Shown here: piece after piece, positions 17,612 to 26,724 of the stretch
How the letters are laid out: every line of letters begins with the position of its first letter
How positions within the stretch are numbered: the stretch's first letter is position 1
Source of the DNA: Hyphomicrobiales bacterium
GTDB lineage: Bacteria > Pseudomonadota > Alphaproteobacteria > Rhizobiales > HXMU1428-3
Direction: 5' to 3'
Length of the DNA stretch: 64,000 nt
Assembly: GCA_021775425.1 (NCBI GenBank)
Contig: JAJFHX010000050.1
Span: 50,039-114,038, forward strand
Notes under the pieces: model-generated
What the model saw: the letters and a program-made list of their open reading frames with translations, nothing else
Databases searched by the model: none
Told to the model about the DNA's origin: nothing
Translations under genes and position numbers: made by a program

Positions 17612-18643
17612 ATGTTTGATCACCCCTCCCAGTTTCTTGATGCTTTGGAAAATTTGCCGGTTGCTTCAGCAGAGTTTCGAGACCTCGCTCTAAAGCGTCA
17701 AGCACAGCTGACAAAACCCGCTGGCGCGCTTGGGCGGCTTGAAGACATTGCAATCTGGCTCGCTGGCTGGCAGGCGCGGGAAAAGCCTGTTGTGGATCGG
17801 GTTACAGCTTTGCTGTTTGCTGGCAACCATGGGGTCGTGGAAGAAGGGGTTTCGCCTTTTCCTGCCAGTGTGACCGCGCAGATGGTTGAAAATTTCAAGC
17901 AAGGCGGCGCGGCGATCAATGCGCTGACACAGCAGTTTGGCCATGAGTTATCTGTGATCCCACTTGATCTTGAGCGACCAACAAGAAACATGACCGTTGA
18001 TGCGGCGATGAGCGAAGATGAGCTGCTTGATGTGATCAATATTGGTGCTGCTGCGGTTAATGATTGCTCTGCCGATGTGATTTATTTTGGTGAAATGGGG
18101 ATTGGAAACACAACTACGGCGGCTGCGATTGCTGCTGCGGTTTTTGGTGGTGAGGGGGCAAGCTGGGCAGGCCCTGGGACAGGACTTGAAAAAGCTGGCG
18201 TTGTGCATAAAGCAAGCGTGATTGATAGAGCTTTAGCTTTGCACAGATCTGAACTTTCTAATCCGGTTGAGATTATGCGCCGGTTGGGCGGGCGTGAGCT
18301 GGCGGCGATTATGGGCGGTGTCGTGGCGGCACGACTGAAACGCTTGCCGGTTATTCTTGATGGATTTGTGGTGACAGCGGCAGTTGCACCGCTTTGTGTT
18401 TCGGCTGATCAGCGGATTAAGCGGGATGTTCTTGCTCATTGTATCGCCGGGCATTGTTCGGCTGAACCGGGGCATATTCGCTTGTTAGAGGAGCTTGGAC
18501 TTAAACCCTTGCTCACGCTTGATATGCGGCTTGGAGAAGGAACCGGGGCGGCATTGGCGGCTGAACTTGTGCGCGGGGCTGTCTCGACCCATAATCAGAT
18601 GGCCACATTTGCTGAGGCTCAGATTTCGGGCGGTGAAGTTTAG
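17612..18643 (+). CDS. cobT: Nicotinate-nucleotide:dimethylbenzimidazole phosphoribosyltransferase (CobT; CobU in Pseudomonas)
   Basis: CobT activates 5,6-dimethylbenzimidazole to alpha-ribazole phosphate for the lower ligand. The 343 residues include LTKPAGALGRLEDIA near the N-terminus, LLFAGNHGVVEEGVS, the strongly conserved GEMGIGNTTTAAA at residue ~168, ILDGFVVTAA and a LDMRLGEGTGAA segment with the catalytic glutamate near residue 310. It lies 16 nt before cobS and the two form a plus-strand unit for nucleotide-loop assembly. Confidence 0.95.
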   Translation: MFDHPSQFLDALENLPVASAEFRDLALKRQAQLTKPAGALGRLEDIAIWLAGWQAREKPVVDRVTALLFAGNHGVVEEGVSPFPASVTAQMVENFKQGGAAINALTQQFGHELSVIPLDLERPTRNMTVDAAMSEDELLDVINIGAAAVNDCSADVIYFGEMGIGNTTTAAAIAAAVFGGEGASWAGPGTGLEKAGVVHKASVIDRALALHRSELSNPVEIMRRLGGRELAAIMGGVVAARLKRLPVILDGFVVTAAVAPLCVSADQRIKRDVLAHCIAGHCSAEPGHIRLLEELGLKPLLTLDMRLGEGTGAALAAELVRGAVSTHNQMATFAEAQISGGEV

Positions 18644-18659
18644 GTGGTGATAGATAACA

Positions 18660-19472
18660 GTGTATGGTCTGATATATAAAAAGGCTTTGGGTTTGAAATT
18701 TATCTCTCAATTTTTCATGGCGCTGGTTTTTTTAACCAGGTTGCCTTTGCCGGGCTGGCTGTTTCGCAAACTGGCTGATTCTCATCTGACTGAAAACAAT
18801 CATACTGATAATAAACTGGCCTCTGCGCTTTGGGCATTTCCTTTGGTTGGTTTGCTGGTCGGTGCGCTTATGGCTGGGGTTGCTTATGTTCTTGATGTTC
18901 TCGGTGTGCCTTTTGGTCTGATTTGTATCGCGGTTCTAGGATTTGGACTGCTTTTGACCGGGGCTTTGCATGAAGATGGGCTGGCTGATTTTTGTGATGG
19001 GCTTGGGGTTCATGAAAAAAGCCGGGTGCTTGAAGTGATGCGCGACTCTAAAATTGGCAGCTTCGGTGTGATTGCTTTGATCCTGAGTATGTTATGGCGT
19101 GTTGCGGCATTTCACGACTTTGAAAATGTCTTTATGCTGTCTGTCGGGCTGATCGGTGTACATGTCGGGGCGCGGGGGCTGATTGTACCGTTGTTGCTAT
19201 TGCCACATGCGTCTCAATCCGGTCTGGCATTTGGGGCTGGCAGACCGGGATATTGGCCGGTTCTGGTGGCTTTGTTGTTCACTATTGTGAGTTTTCTGAT
19301 TTTATTTGAAGTAAAGACTGCGTTTCTGGCTCTTTTGGTTGCGGGATTAATCGTTGGCGGGGTTGCTTTGCTGGCGTTGAAACGTCTCGATGGTTTGACA
19401 GGGGACGTTTATGGTGCGGCTGAACAGGTGGCTGAGATGAGTTTGCTGCTGGTTTTGGTGATCATGCTGTAA
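18660..19472 (+). CDS. cobS: Adenosylcobinamide-GDP ribazoletransferase (CobS; CobV), membrane protein
   Basis: CobS joins AdoCbi-GDP to alpha-ribazole (phosphate), completing the cofactor. The 270-residue protein is hydrophobic, with FFMALVFLTRLPLPG near the start (family signature), GALHEDGLADFCDGLG with the acidic metal site, and RDSKIGSFGV; spans follow at ~105-125, 165-190 and 200-240. The start is uncertain: GTG 18660 gives the longest frame, and a TTG at 18693 would start directly at the conserved KFISQFF segment. Neither has a strong ribosome-binding site. Confidence 0.92.
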   Translation: MYGLIYKKALGLKFISQFFMALVFLTRLPLPGWLFRKLADSHLTENNHTDNKLASALWAFPLVGLLVGALMAGVAYVLDVLGVPFGLICIAVLGFGLLLTGALHEDGLADFCDGLGVHEKSRVLEVMRDSKIGSFGVIALILSMLWRVAAFHDFENVFMLSVGLIGVHVGARGLIVPLLLLPHASQSGLAFGAGRPGYWPVLVALLFTIVSFLILFEVKTAFLALLVAGLIVGGVALLALKRLDGLTGDVYGAAEQVAEMSLLLVLVIML

Positions 19473-19511
19473 AAAACTAAAAAAACACGATAAAAAGGGA
19501 TTGCTGGCGTT

Positions 19512-19526
19512 GAGTTGGTTCAACTC
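19512..19526. promoter_or_regulatory. Short inverted repeat downstream of cobS
   Basis: GAGTTG and CAACTC flank three bases (GTT) at 19512-19526, 40 nt after the cobS stop. It may be a weak terminator or an operator for the iron-binding protein gene that starts at 19702; there is no good T-run. The rest of the 229-nt spacer shows no other feature I can support. Confidence 0.25.
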
Positions 19527-19701
19527 TTTGCTCGTGGACCATTATATGATTGACTTATGAACCAATTCAAAGTTAGCATTTTGCTGTATTGATCCTGAAT
19601 AGAATGGTTCCGGTTGATTTGACGGCCGGTTATCTTCTGCTTTGTTTCAGGGTTTTAATTTCAATTTTGGGGCCTTGACCCTCATCTATTGGAGGACTCT
19701 C

Positions 19702-20784
19702 ATGAGTATTCTAAGTTCTACGCTGTTTAAGCGTAGTGTATTTCTTGGCGCATTCGCCGCACTTTTCACCTTAACAACTACAACATTTGTGACGCCTTCT
19801 TTTGCTGAAGGGGCGAGCAAGGGTGTTGTTAATATTTATTCTTATCGCCAGCCTTATCTGATTAACCCGCTGCTTGAAGAATTTACTAAAAAAACCGGCA
19901 TTAAAACGAAAGTGATTTTTGCCAAAAAAGGTTTGATTGAGCGTATTGCTGCTGAAGGTAAAATCAGCCCGGCGGATGTGCTTTTAACAGTTGATATTGG
20001 CCGGTTGACCGGTGCGGTTGATAAAGGCATCACACAGCCTGTTACGTCTGATGCGATCAATGGCAATATCCCGGCGAAATATCGCAGCCCGAAGGGTGAC
20101 TGGTTCGGCCTGACCCTGCGCTCACGGGTGGTTTATGCCTCTAAAAAACGGGTGGCTCAGGATGAGATCACTTACGAAGAACTGGCTGACCCGAAATGGC
20201 GCGGTAAAATCTGCATGCGCTCTGGCCAGCATGTTTATAATGTTGCGATGATTGCGGCGATGATTGCCCATCATGGTGCTGAAAAAACCAAAACCTGGCT
20301 TGAAGGCGTGAAAGCGAATCTTGCGCGCAAACCTTCTGGTAATGACCGCGGACAGGTGAAAGCTGTTTATGCTGGTGAATGTGATCTTGCGATTGGCAAC
20401 ACCTATTACATGGCGAAAATGCAAACGAACGAAAAAAAACCTGAGCAAAAAGAATGGGCGAAATCTGTGAAGCTGCTTTTCCCTAACACCAAAGGCCGCG
20501 GTGCACATGTGAATTTGTCAGGTATGGTGCTTGCAAAACATGCCCCTAACAAAGATGCTGCGATTAAGCTGATGGAATTTTTATCATCTGAAAATGCTCA
20601 GAAAATCTATTCAGAAGTGAATTTTGAATATCCGGTAAAAGAAGGTGTTGCCTGGTCTGACCTTGTGAAGAGCTGGGGCTCTTTTAAAGCCGATGATATT
20701 GCGCTTGAAGAAATCGCAAAACTGCGTAAAGCGGCTTCATTGCTGGTTGATGAAACTGATTTGAACAGTGGGCCTAGCAGTTAA
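19702..20784 (+). CDS. Periplasmic Fe(III)-binding protein of an ABC transporter (FutA/FbpA type), orphan
   Basis: ATG 19702 follows GGAGGA at five bases; the frame is open from 19642 but the upstream codons are not needed. A signal peptide spans about residues 1-35 (KRSVFLGAF...SFAEG, with cleavage likely after SFA). The mature part begins VNIYSYRQPYLINPL and has PADVLLTVDIGRL, LTLRSRVVYASK, and GNTYYMAKM, the paired tyrosines that ligate iron in FutA/FbpA proteins. It thus belongs to the iron class of solute-binding proteins. No permease or ATPase gene lies next to it, so partners must be encoded elsewhere. The strong ribosome-binding site suggests high expression. Confidence 0.9.
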   Translation: MSILSSTLFKRSVFLGAFAALFTLTTTTFVTPSFAEGASKGVVNIYSYRQPYLINPLLEEFTKKTGIKTKVIFAKKGLIERIAAEGKISPADVLLTVDIGRLTGAVDKGITQPVTSDAINGNIPAKYRSPKGDWFGLTLRSRVVYASKKRVAQDEITYEELADPKWRGKICMRSGQHVYNVAMIAAMIAHHGAEKTKTWLEGVKANLARKPSGNDRGQVKAVYAGECDLAIGNTYYMAKMQTNEKKPEQKEWAKSVKLLFPNTKGRGAHVNLSGMVLAKHAPNKDAAIKLMEFLSSENAQKIYSEVNFEYPVKEGVAWSDLVKSWGSFKADDIALEEIAKLRKAASLLVDETDLNSGPSS

Positions 20785-20810
20785 AGCTAGGTTTTGAATG
20801 TAAGTCATTG

Positions 20811-20920
20811 TCTTTTTACGCTTCAGTTGCCCACCAGCAACCGTGTAGGCGCTTCGGTGTACTTTAATGCGATAAGTTAAAATGTCTTGCTCCTTCCTGG
20901 AGCGGCCCTACGCAGGAGCA
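20811..20920. repeat. Dispersed structured element, copy 3
   Basis: CTTCAGTTGCCCAC (20821-20834) to GCGGCCCTA (20902-20910) repeats the ends of copy 1 at 90-nt spacing. GTTGC (20826-20830) pairs with GCAAC (20837-20841); GTGTAGG (20843-20849) pairs with CCTACGC (20907-20913, one wobble); an inner hairpin GCTCC (20889-20893) / GGAGC (20899-20903) replaces the different inner hairpin of copy 1. An alternative pairing TGCTCCT (20888-20894) / AGGAGCA (20914-20920) is mutually exclusive with it. It lies between the iron-binding protein gene and the trpS terminator. Confidence 0.55.
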
Positions 20921-20938
20921 TGGCTTACTAGATTAAAT

Positions 20939-20976
20939 AAAACCCCCGGGTGGAGAATTCCAGCCGGGGGTTTTTT
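20939..20976. terminator. Strong bidirectional terminator between the iron-binding protein gene and trpS
   Basis: AAAACCCCCGG (20939-20949) pairs perfectly with CCGGGGGTTTT (20964-20974), with a T-run on the plus strand and the matching A-run on the other side. It ends plus-strand transcripts from the iron-binding protein gene and can also end minus-strand transcripts of trpS, whose stop is at 21024. Confidence 0.9.
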
Positions 20977-21023
20977 GATGCTCTCTATCGCAAAAAGACA
21001 ATTAAATGAAACCTAAATGAAGT

Positions 21024-22055
21024 CTAAATGAAGCCGATGATTTTTTTGGTTTCTGCCATGATCGGGTCGGCGATGGCGCGGGCTCTTGTTGCGCCATTTT
21101 TTAAAATGGCATCAAGCTCAGCCGGGTCATCTAGCAGGCGTCGCATTTCGTCGCCAATAGGGCTGACTTTTTCAACGGCTAGTTCAGCAAGGGCGGGTTT
21201 AAACTCTGAAAACTGCTTACCGCCGAACTCTTTCAAGACATCCTCTTTGCTGGTGCCATTCAAAGCGGCAAAAATACCAACCAGATTGCCTGCCTCGGCT
21301 CTGTCTTTTAAGCCATCCAGTTCAGAAGGTAGGGCGTCTGGGTCGGTTTTGGCTTTGCGGATTTTTTTGACAATGGTTTCCGCGTCATCTGTCATAGTGA
21401 TGCGAGACATGTCAGATGGGTCTGACTTGCTCATTTTTTTGCTGCCATCCCTTAATGACATAACCCTTGTGGCCGGCCCTGTGATCAGTGGTTCTGGTTG
21501 AGGGAAGAAGATGCCGTCATGATGCCCAGCCGCTTTGATTGCTTCAGCAAAATCGACATTGAATTTCTGGGCGATATCTCTTGCCAGTTCGAGATGCTGT
21601 TTCTGGTCTTCACCAACGGGCACATGGGTTGCGTGATAAAGGAGAATGTCAGCTGCCATTAAATTCGGATAAGCATAGAGCCCGACAGAGGCATTTTCCC
21701 GGTGTTTGCCGGCCTTTTCCTTGAACTGGGTCATGCGGTTGAGCCAGCCCATGCGGGCGACACAATTAAACACCCAGGCCAATTCAGCATGGCCAGAGAC
21801 CTGAGACTGATTAAAAATAATCTGTTTTTTCGGGTCGATGCCAGACGCAATGAAGGCGGCTGTGACTTCGCGGATATTATGGCTCAGAATGGCCGGGTCC
21901 TGCCAGACGGTGATGGCGTGCATATCAACAACGCAATAAAGGCACTGGTGGCTTTGCTGCAGGGCGACGAATTTTGTAATCGCGCCAAGGTAATTGCCAA
22001 GATGGAGATTGCCGGTTGGTTGTACGCCTGAGAATACACGCTCTTGATGTTCCAT
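21024..22055 (-). CDS. trpS: Tryptophanyl-tRNA synthetase
   Basis: A class I aminoacyl-tRNA synthetase of normal length (343 residues). The HIGH-type motif is in [18 protein letters not shown] and the KMSKS motif in [12 protein letters not shown] near residue 200. [27 protein letters not shown] is the tryptophan/ATP-site region; read in parts it matches the bacterial enzyme throughout. It lies 19 nt downstream of murJ on the same strand and is probably co-transcribed with it. Confidence 0.97.
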   Translation of the reverse strand: MEHQERVFSGVQPTGNLHLGNYLGAITKFVALQQSHQCLYCVVDMHAITVWQDPAILSHNIREVTAAFIASGIDPKKQIIFNQSQVSGHAELAWVFNCVARMGWLNRMTQFKEKAGKHRENASVGLYAYPNLMAADILLYHATHVPVGEDQKQHLELARDIAQKFNVDFAEAIKAAGHHDGIFFPQPEPLITGPATRVMSLRDGSKKMSKSDPSDMSRITMTDDAETIVKKIRKAKTDPDALPSELDGLKDRAEAGNLVGIFAALNGTSKEDVLKEFGGKQFSEFKPALAELAVEKVSPIGDEMRRLLDDPAELDAILKNGATRARAIADPIMAETKKIIGFI

Positions 22056-22074
22056 TTTACCCTCGTTGGTGAGT

Positions 22075-23640
22075 TTATTTGTTATTTGGCCTGATGCCTT
22101 TGGAAAGGTCTTTCAGGCTTGCAGCACCTGTGAGCTCTGCAGATAGCGCATAGGCCAGGATACCGCAAGAGACTAAGGCAAAAAGGGCTAAAAATCTTAT
22201 CATGATGCCATTTTCTGCTGTGAAATATGGTGCTGCATAGCTGGCTGCAAAATAGAGCGCCAACCCCATGATGAAACTGGCCAGAATGATACGGGGCAGT
22301 TTGCTGAGCAAAGGCCAGTCCGGTTCGAAATGACCACGCTTATAGAGCAGCAGGCCAAGCAGTGCTGCATTGGCCCAGCCGGCAACTGATGTCGCAATGG
22401 CGATACCGACATGTTTATACGCACCAAACAGGAGCAGGCTTAAAGCGATGTTGATGACCATGGAAATGGCCGCGAAAATCATCGGTGTTCTGGTGTCTTC
22501 TCTGGCGAAAAACCCGGGTGAGAAAACTTTGATGAGGACAAAGCTAGGCAGGCCAATAGCAAAGGCGGCCAGAGCGGCTGAGGTGGCCTGTGTTGCTGTG
22601 CTGTCAAAAGCGCCTCGTTCAAACAGGACTTTTATGATTGGCTCGGGGACTATAAACAAAGCGACAGCCGCCGGCATTGTCAGAAGGGTTGCAAATTCAA
22701 GTGAGCGGTTCTGGCTGTTATTAACTGCGGCATGGTCATTGCTGCGTAATTTGCGGGAAAGCTCCGGCAACAGAACGACACCGATGGCGATGCCGACTAT
22801 GCCAAGGGGTAATTGATAGAGCCGGTCAGCATAATAAAGATAGGAGACAGCGCTTTCTTGCATGGAAGCGATAATAGTGCCGATCATGATGTTGATCTGG
22901 GTGATGCCACCAGCAATTATGCCCGGGATGCTGAGCCATAAGAATCGTTTGACTTCAGGTGTGAGGCGGGGGCGTTTCAGTTTTAATCCGTAACCTTCTC
23001 TGATGATGCAATAGAGCAGCAAAAGAAGTTGTGCCAGCCCAGCGACTGCGACGCCCCAACTGAGGATGACGCCAGCTTCAGTTGATTGTTGATAGTCAAG
23101 CAAGACAGCCAAGGACATCACGGCGATGAGGATGATATTCAGCAGGATCGGGACAGCAGCAGCGGCGGCGAATTTATCCAGTGCATTGAGCATGCCTGAA
23201 AGCAGTGCGACAAGCGACATGCAGGCGAGATAAGGAAAGGTGATGCGGGTGAGGAAAATTGCAAGATCGAGCTTTTCAGGATTTTCGCTGAAACCCGGTG
23301 CAATCACGTAAATCAGCCAGGGCATGGCCAGTTCGGCGATGGCTGTGGTGATCAGCAGGGCTGTGATGAGAACGCTTGCGACTTCATTGGCAAATGATTT
23401 GGCGCTTTGTTCGCCGCTGCCTTCAAGCTGTTTGGCAAAAAGAGGAATAAAGGCGGCATTAAACGCGCCTTCGCCAAACAGGCGGCGGAATAGATTGGGA
23501 AATCTGAAGGCGACGAAAAAGGCATCAGCAACAAGACCTGTGCCAAGGACAAAGGCGATCAGAATATCCCGGATGAAACCCAGAGCGCGGCTGATCAGTG
23601 TCATTCCGCCAACAGTTGCAAAAGCACGATATAGACGCAT
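22075..23640 (-). CDS. murJ: Lipid II flippase MurJ
   Basis: MurJ moves lipid II across the inner membrane for peptidoglycan synthesis. The 521-residue protein has about 14 hydrophobic spans and typical motifs: [16 protein letters not shown] at the N-terminus, [22 protein letters not shown] (read in parts) and FIPLFA. The later segment [20 protein letters not shown] is also typical of the family. It shares an operon with trpS, which follows it. Confidence 0.96.
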   Translation of the reverse strand: MRLYRAFATVGGMTLISRALGFIRDILIAFVLGTGLVADAFFVAFRFPNLFRRLFGEGAFNAAFIPLFAKQLEGSGEQSAKSFANEVASVLITALLITTAIAELAMPWLIYVIAPGFSENPEKLDLAIFLTRITFPYLACMSLVALLSGMLNALDKFAAAAAVPILLNIILIAVMSLAVLLDYQQSTEAGVILSWGVAVAGLAQLLLLLYCIIREGYGLKLKRPRLTPEVKRFLWLSIPGIIAGGITQINIMIGTIIASMQESAVSYLYYADRLYQLPLGIVGIAIGVVLLPELSRKLRSNDHAAVNNSQNRSLEFATLLTMPAAVALFIVPEPIIKVLFERGAFDSTATQATSAALAAFAIGLPSFVLIKVFSPGFFAREDTRTPMIFAAISMVINIALSLLLFGAYKHVGIAIATSVAGWANAALLGLLLYKRGHFEPDWPLLSKLPRIILASFIMGLALYFAASYAAPYFTAENGIMIRFLALFALVSCGILAYALSAELTGAASLKDLSKGIRPNNK

Positions 23641-23823
23641 GGTTCCCTCTTTAGATTTTCTCGCAGTTATGTGTTGCTAATGAATGGGAGCTCATATGGC
23701 AAGGAAAGAGTTTATATCACTGATGACAGAATTACGGTCAGATTGTGAGGATTAGGAATTATTATCAGAGCTTTTTGATATGGTGCGCGCAAGGCTGGTA
23801 ACTATATTTAGAAAGTTCTGAAT

Positions 23824-24717
23824 TTATGAATTCATCATTTTCTTGATTTCATTGCCAAGGGCGTTGAAATCTTTGGTGCGGGGGGATGATTTGCGCCAGA
23901 CCAGGCCAACTGTTCTAGATGGTTCGGGGCTCGGGAATTTGATTAAACGCAGTGGGCTTTCCTGAGTGATTTCAATTTTTGCGGCAATTTTAGGCACCAG
24001 GGTAATGCCCTGATTATTTGCGACCAATTCCAACAGGGTTTTTAAGCTGGTGGCACCAAACTGGGAAAGGTTTTGCGGTGAGACCATTTCACATAATGAT
24101 ATGGTCTGATCTCTCAGGCAGTGACCTTCCTCGAGTAGCAGGAGGTTGTTGTCCTGCATTAATTGGATGGGGTTAATGTCTGGTCCTATATCCTGCTGGT
24201 TTGTGACTAAAAAGAACGGGTCTTCAAACAATTTCAGAAAGCTGAGGTCACTATTGTGAATGGGTAGTGCAACGATAATTGCATCCAGCTGGCCCTGCAT
24301 CACCTCATCTATCAATATTGGTGTGGTTGTTTCTCTTAGTTTTAAATTCAGCTCTGGAAAATTTTCAGATAAAACGGGCAGCAGATTCGGTAAAATATAC
24401 GGGGCGATGGTGGGGATGATGCCGAGGCGAAAATTACCAGCAAGAACACCGGCGCGCGTTTTTGCGTAATCTGCCAGATCCTGAATATCGGCGAGGATTT
24501 TTTCAGCGCGCCGGGCGATTTCTTCTCCATCCGGTGTGAATGTGATTTGTGATTTGCCGCGAATGACCAGATTAAGGCCAAGAATTTGCTCGAGATCTTT
24601 TATCTGCATGCTGAGTGCCGGTTGGGTGACAGCACAAAAATCTGCGGCTTTGCCAAAATGCTTTAATCTGGCAAGGGCATGAAAGTATCTGAGTTGTTTA
24701 GTCGAGATCGCATGCAT
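23824..24717 (-). CDS. oxyR: OxyR-type LysR regulator of peroxide response
   Basis: A 297-residue LysR regulator: N-terminal winged helix (KQLRYFHALARLKHFGKAADFCAVTQPALS, in parts) and a periplasmic-binding-protein-like effector domain. The segment EEGHCLRDQTISLC at residue ~205 carries two cysteines nine positions apart in the arrangement of the redox pair C199/C208 of E. coli OxyR, and is followed by SLKTLLELVANNQGITLVP. That makes peroxide sensing by disulphide formation likely. No catalase or peroxidase gene is adjacent, so target genes are probably distant. The 183-nt spacer on its 3' side (23641-23823) shows nothing further. Confidence 0.9.
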   Translation of the reverse strand: MHAISTKQLRYFHALARLKHFGKAADFCAVTQPALSMQIKDLEQILGLNLVIRGKSQITFTPDGEEIARRAEKILADIQDLADYAKTRAGVLAGNFRLGIIPTIAPYILPNLLPVLSENFPELNLKLRETTTPILIDEVMQGQLDAIIVALPIHNSDLSFLKLFEDPFFLVTNQQDIGPDINPIQLMQDNNLLLLEEGHCLRDQTISLCEMVSPQNLSQFGATSLKTLLELVANNQGITLVPKIAAKIEITQESPLRLIKFPSPEPSRTVGLVWRKSSPRTKDFNALGNEIKKMMNS

Positions 24718-24962
24718 AAGTCTTTCTTATCACAGAATGGGATAGATTCAATTAGACCTTATGATAGTAAAATTACATCAGTTCATATATGGAAATTATG
24801 AATAGATTACGCTGTTTAAAATGCTGACCCGGGATGGATGACTGTTCTCAATCTCATTTTATCAGTTTTTGACATTTTGGGTAAGCAGACTTTGGTGTGA
24901 AGTTGCAGAGAGAACCAGCCTGATGAGTTGGTGTATTTTGCTGGAAAGCCATGGGGAAAATA

Positions 24963-25010
24963 ATAACAGCACCTCAGATTGATTTGAGATGCTGTTATCT
25001 TGAATTAATT
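24963..25010 (-). terminator. Terminator of the minus-strand gene at 25028-25771
   Basis: ATAACAGCA (24963-24971) and TGCTGTTAT (24990-24998) form a long hairpin with an additional CTCA/TGAG pairing. On the minus strand the stem is followed by TATTTTCC, and an A/T run also exists on the other side. It is 30 nt past the stop at 25028. The rest of the 310-nt region 24718-25027 holds only the oxyR upstream sequence, with no further feature that I can support. Confidence 0.7.
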
Positions 25011-25027
25011 TTTTCTGACAAGCTGGA

Positions 25028-25771
25028 TTAGACAGCCTGATCCAGAGTTTTTAAAGGGGCCGTGCCCTGATTTGTTGCGATGGCATGAGGCTGGCTTGCC
25101 AGTTGTTTTCTGACTTCATTGGCCAGTTTGCTGGCCAGATGTTCACCAATATCTTTCAGATTTAGTTCAGCACTTGAATTTGAGATGGCTTTAATAATCT
25201 CATCTGTGATGATGGTGTGAATTTTAAAATTTGACGGGTTAATGCCAATGTCAATTTGAGGGGTTTCCTCGAAACTGCTTGGCCTGGTTTGCAGATCGTC
25301 AAATTTTTTCAATTCAATAGAAGGTTTTGTTTCTTCTTTAAATGAATTTGGATTTTGTCCGCCGATCAACTCCAGTTCCAGCTGTTCTTCAAATTGTGCC
25401 GGTTCTGCGTTCGATGAGGCTGGCACCTGAGGAACACTTTGAAATAGTGTTTTTACGGGTGGTGCGCTTTGATCATTGATTTTCTGGTTGATCTCCGGGG
25501 AGGGATCATCAGCTTCATCAGTATATGATTTTGATTCCAGCAGATTAAGAGCTTTATTAAACTGGCCAAGTGTTCTTGAGATAATATTGGCACCATTTGA
25601 AAAACTCTTTTTCACCTGGAAGCCAGCTGAATTATTTTCAGCTTCCTCTTTGCTGTTTGAGCGCCTGGATTGAATTTGCTCGAAAGCGCTAACGGAGTCC
25701 CTTCGATCAGGGACAGCCTGGTGGACGGCGTCTCCTGTCGGTTTGACTATATGTAATGCACGTTCAATCAT
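25028..25771 (-). CDS. Unrecognised protein, largely disordered
   Basis: A 247-residue protein that I do not recognise. The sequence is hydrophilic and rich in S, N, E, Q and P, with no signal peptide, membrane span or cysteine motif; residues 30-170 look disordered. Only the last ~70 residues (from about IHTIITDEII to KTLDQAV) look foldable, as two or three amphipathic helices. It has ordinary codon use, an ATG start and its own terminator, so it is probably a real gene. A role as an adaptor or scaffold is only a guess from disorder plus one helical end. Confidence 0.6.
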   Translation of the reverse strand: MIERALHIVKPTGDAVHQAVPDRRDSVSAFEQIQSRRSNSKEEAENNSAGFQVKKSFSNGANIISRTLGQFNKALNLLESKSYTDEADDPSPEINQKINDQSAPPVKTLFQSVPQVPASSNAEPAQFEEQLELELIGGQNPNSFKEETKPSIELKKFDDLQTRPSSFEETPQIDIGINPSNFKIHTIITDEIIKAISNSSAELNLKDIGEHLASKLANEVRKQLASQPHAIATNQGTAPLKTLDQAV

Positions 25772-25906
25772 TGTCTTTATCGCGTTCTTAAATGCCCTTT
25801 TACTTTGGTTTGCGGGCTGGTTTATCCAAAATCTGGTCTGATAAAAAAATTTATATGCTTCGAGACTACCAGAAATGATCTAATAAAAAGAAAAACCGGA
25901 TATGAC

Positions 25907-25938
25907 AATTTGATTCAAATTTTAAATAATGAATTCAT
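25907..25938. promoter_or_regulatory. Two adjacent palindromes upstream of the Crp-family gene
   Basis: AATTTGA-T-TCAAATT (25907-25921) and ATGAATTCAT (25929-25938) are perfect palindromes eight bases apart, about 85-115 nt before the regulator gene. They are good candidate operators, possibly for autoregulation. They do not match the TGTGA-N6-TCACA Crp consensus. The rest of spacer 25772-26024 is AT-rich with no other clear feature. Confidence 0.35.
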
Positions 25939-26024
25939 AGATTTTTAATAGTTGATGAATTTTTTCTGCGCTCGTAGGATTGGGTTGGTTGGATATGGAT
26001 TTGTTATGAAAGCTATGGGTGGGT

Positions 26025-26720
26025 ATGGGAGTTTCAAATAAGATCCCTTTATTTGATGCGCTTTCTTCAAAGCAGAGGGCTTTACTTGAAAAGAGGCTGG
26101 TCAGCAGGACCTATCATGAAAATGAACTGATCCTTGATTTTGAGGATCAGTCATCTGATGTGCTGTTTATTGTTTCCGGCAAAGTGCGGATTTTATTTCG
26201 CTTTGCGACCGGAAGAGAGGTCATTATTGCTGACCTTGCTGAGGGGGAATTTTTCGGGGAACTTTCCGCGATTGATGGAAAAGGGCGCTCTGCCAATGTG
26301 ACCGCTTTGCAAAAGACTGAAATTGCACTTCTTTCAGCTGCGGCTTTTCTTGAGATCACGACCAGCGTGCCGGAAATTGCTGAAATAATACTGAAAACGC
26401 TTGTTTCACGTATCAGGGCTCTGGATATGAGATTTTCTGAAATGAGCGTTCTAAAAACCAATGAAAGGCTTTATGTTGAATTGCTGCGGCTTTCTGTGCC
26501 GCGCCGTATGATACCCAAGGGGGGGAAGAGTGATCAGCGGATTATTTCACCACCACCATTTCATCATCATCTTGCTGCGCGTATTGGATGCCGGAGAGAA
26601 GTGGTCAGCCGGGAGCTTTCTTCAATGATGAAACAGGGAATTCTGGAAAAGAGCAGAGGCGGACTTGTTATTTTGGAGGTAGCCAGGCTTGAGGAACGTA
26701 TTGCCGAGGCTTTGAATTGA
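26025..26720 (+). CDS. Crp/Fnr-family transcriptional regulator
   Basis: About 231 residues: an N-terminal cyclic-nucleotide-binding beta roll (residues ~8-120) with the phosphate-binding-cassette-like segment EGEFFGELSAIDGKGRSANV, a dimerisation helix, and a C-terminal helix-turn-helix with LAARIGCRREVVSRELSSM. There are no N-terminal Fnr cysteines. GELSAIDGKGRSA has the E and R positions used by cAMP binders, so cyclic nucleotide binding is plausible. The start is ATG 26025 or GTG 26019. It ends 4 nt before an adenylate cyclase gene, so receptor and likely signal producer are co-transcribed. Confidence 0.88.
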   Translation: MGVSNKIPLFDALSSKQRALLEKRLVSRTYHENELILDFEDQSSDVLFIVSGKVRILFRFATGREVIIADLAEGEFFGELSAIDGKGRSANVTALQKTEIALLSAAAFLEITTSVPEIAEIILKTLVSRIRALDMRFSEMSVLKTNERLYVELLRLSVPRRMIPKGGKSDQRIISPPPFHHHLAARIGCRREVVSRELSSMMKQGILEKSRGGLVILEVARLEERIAEALN

Positions 26721-26724
26721 GATT

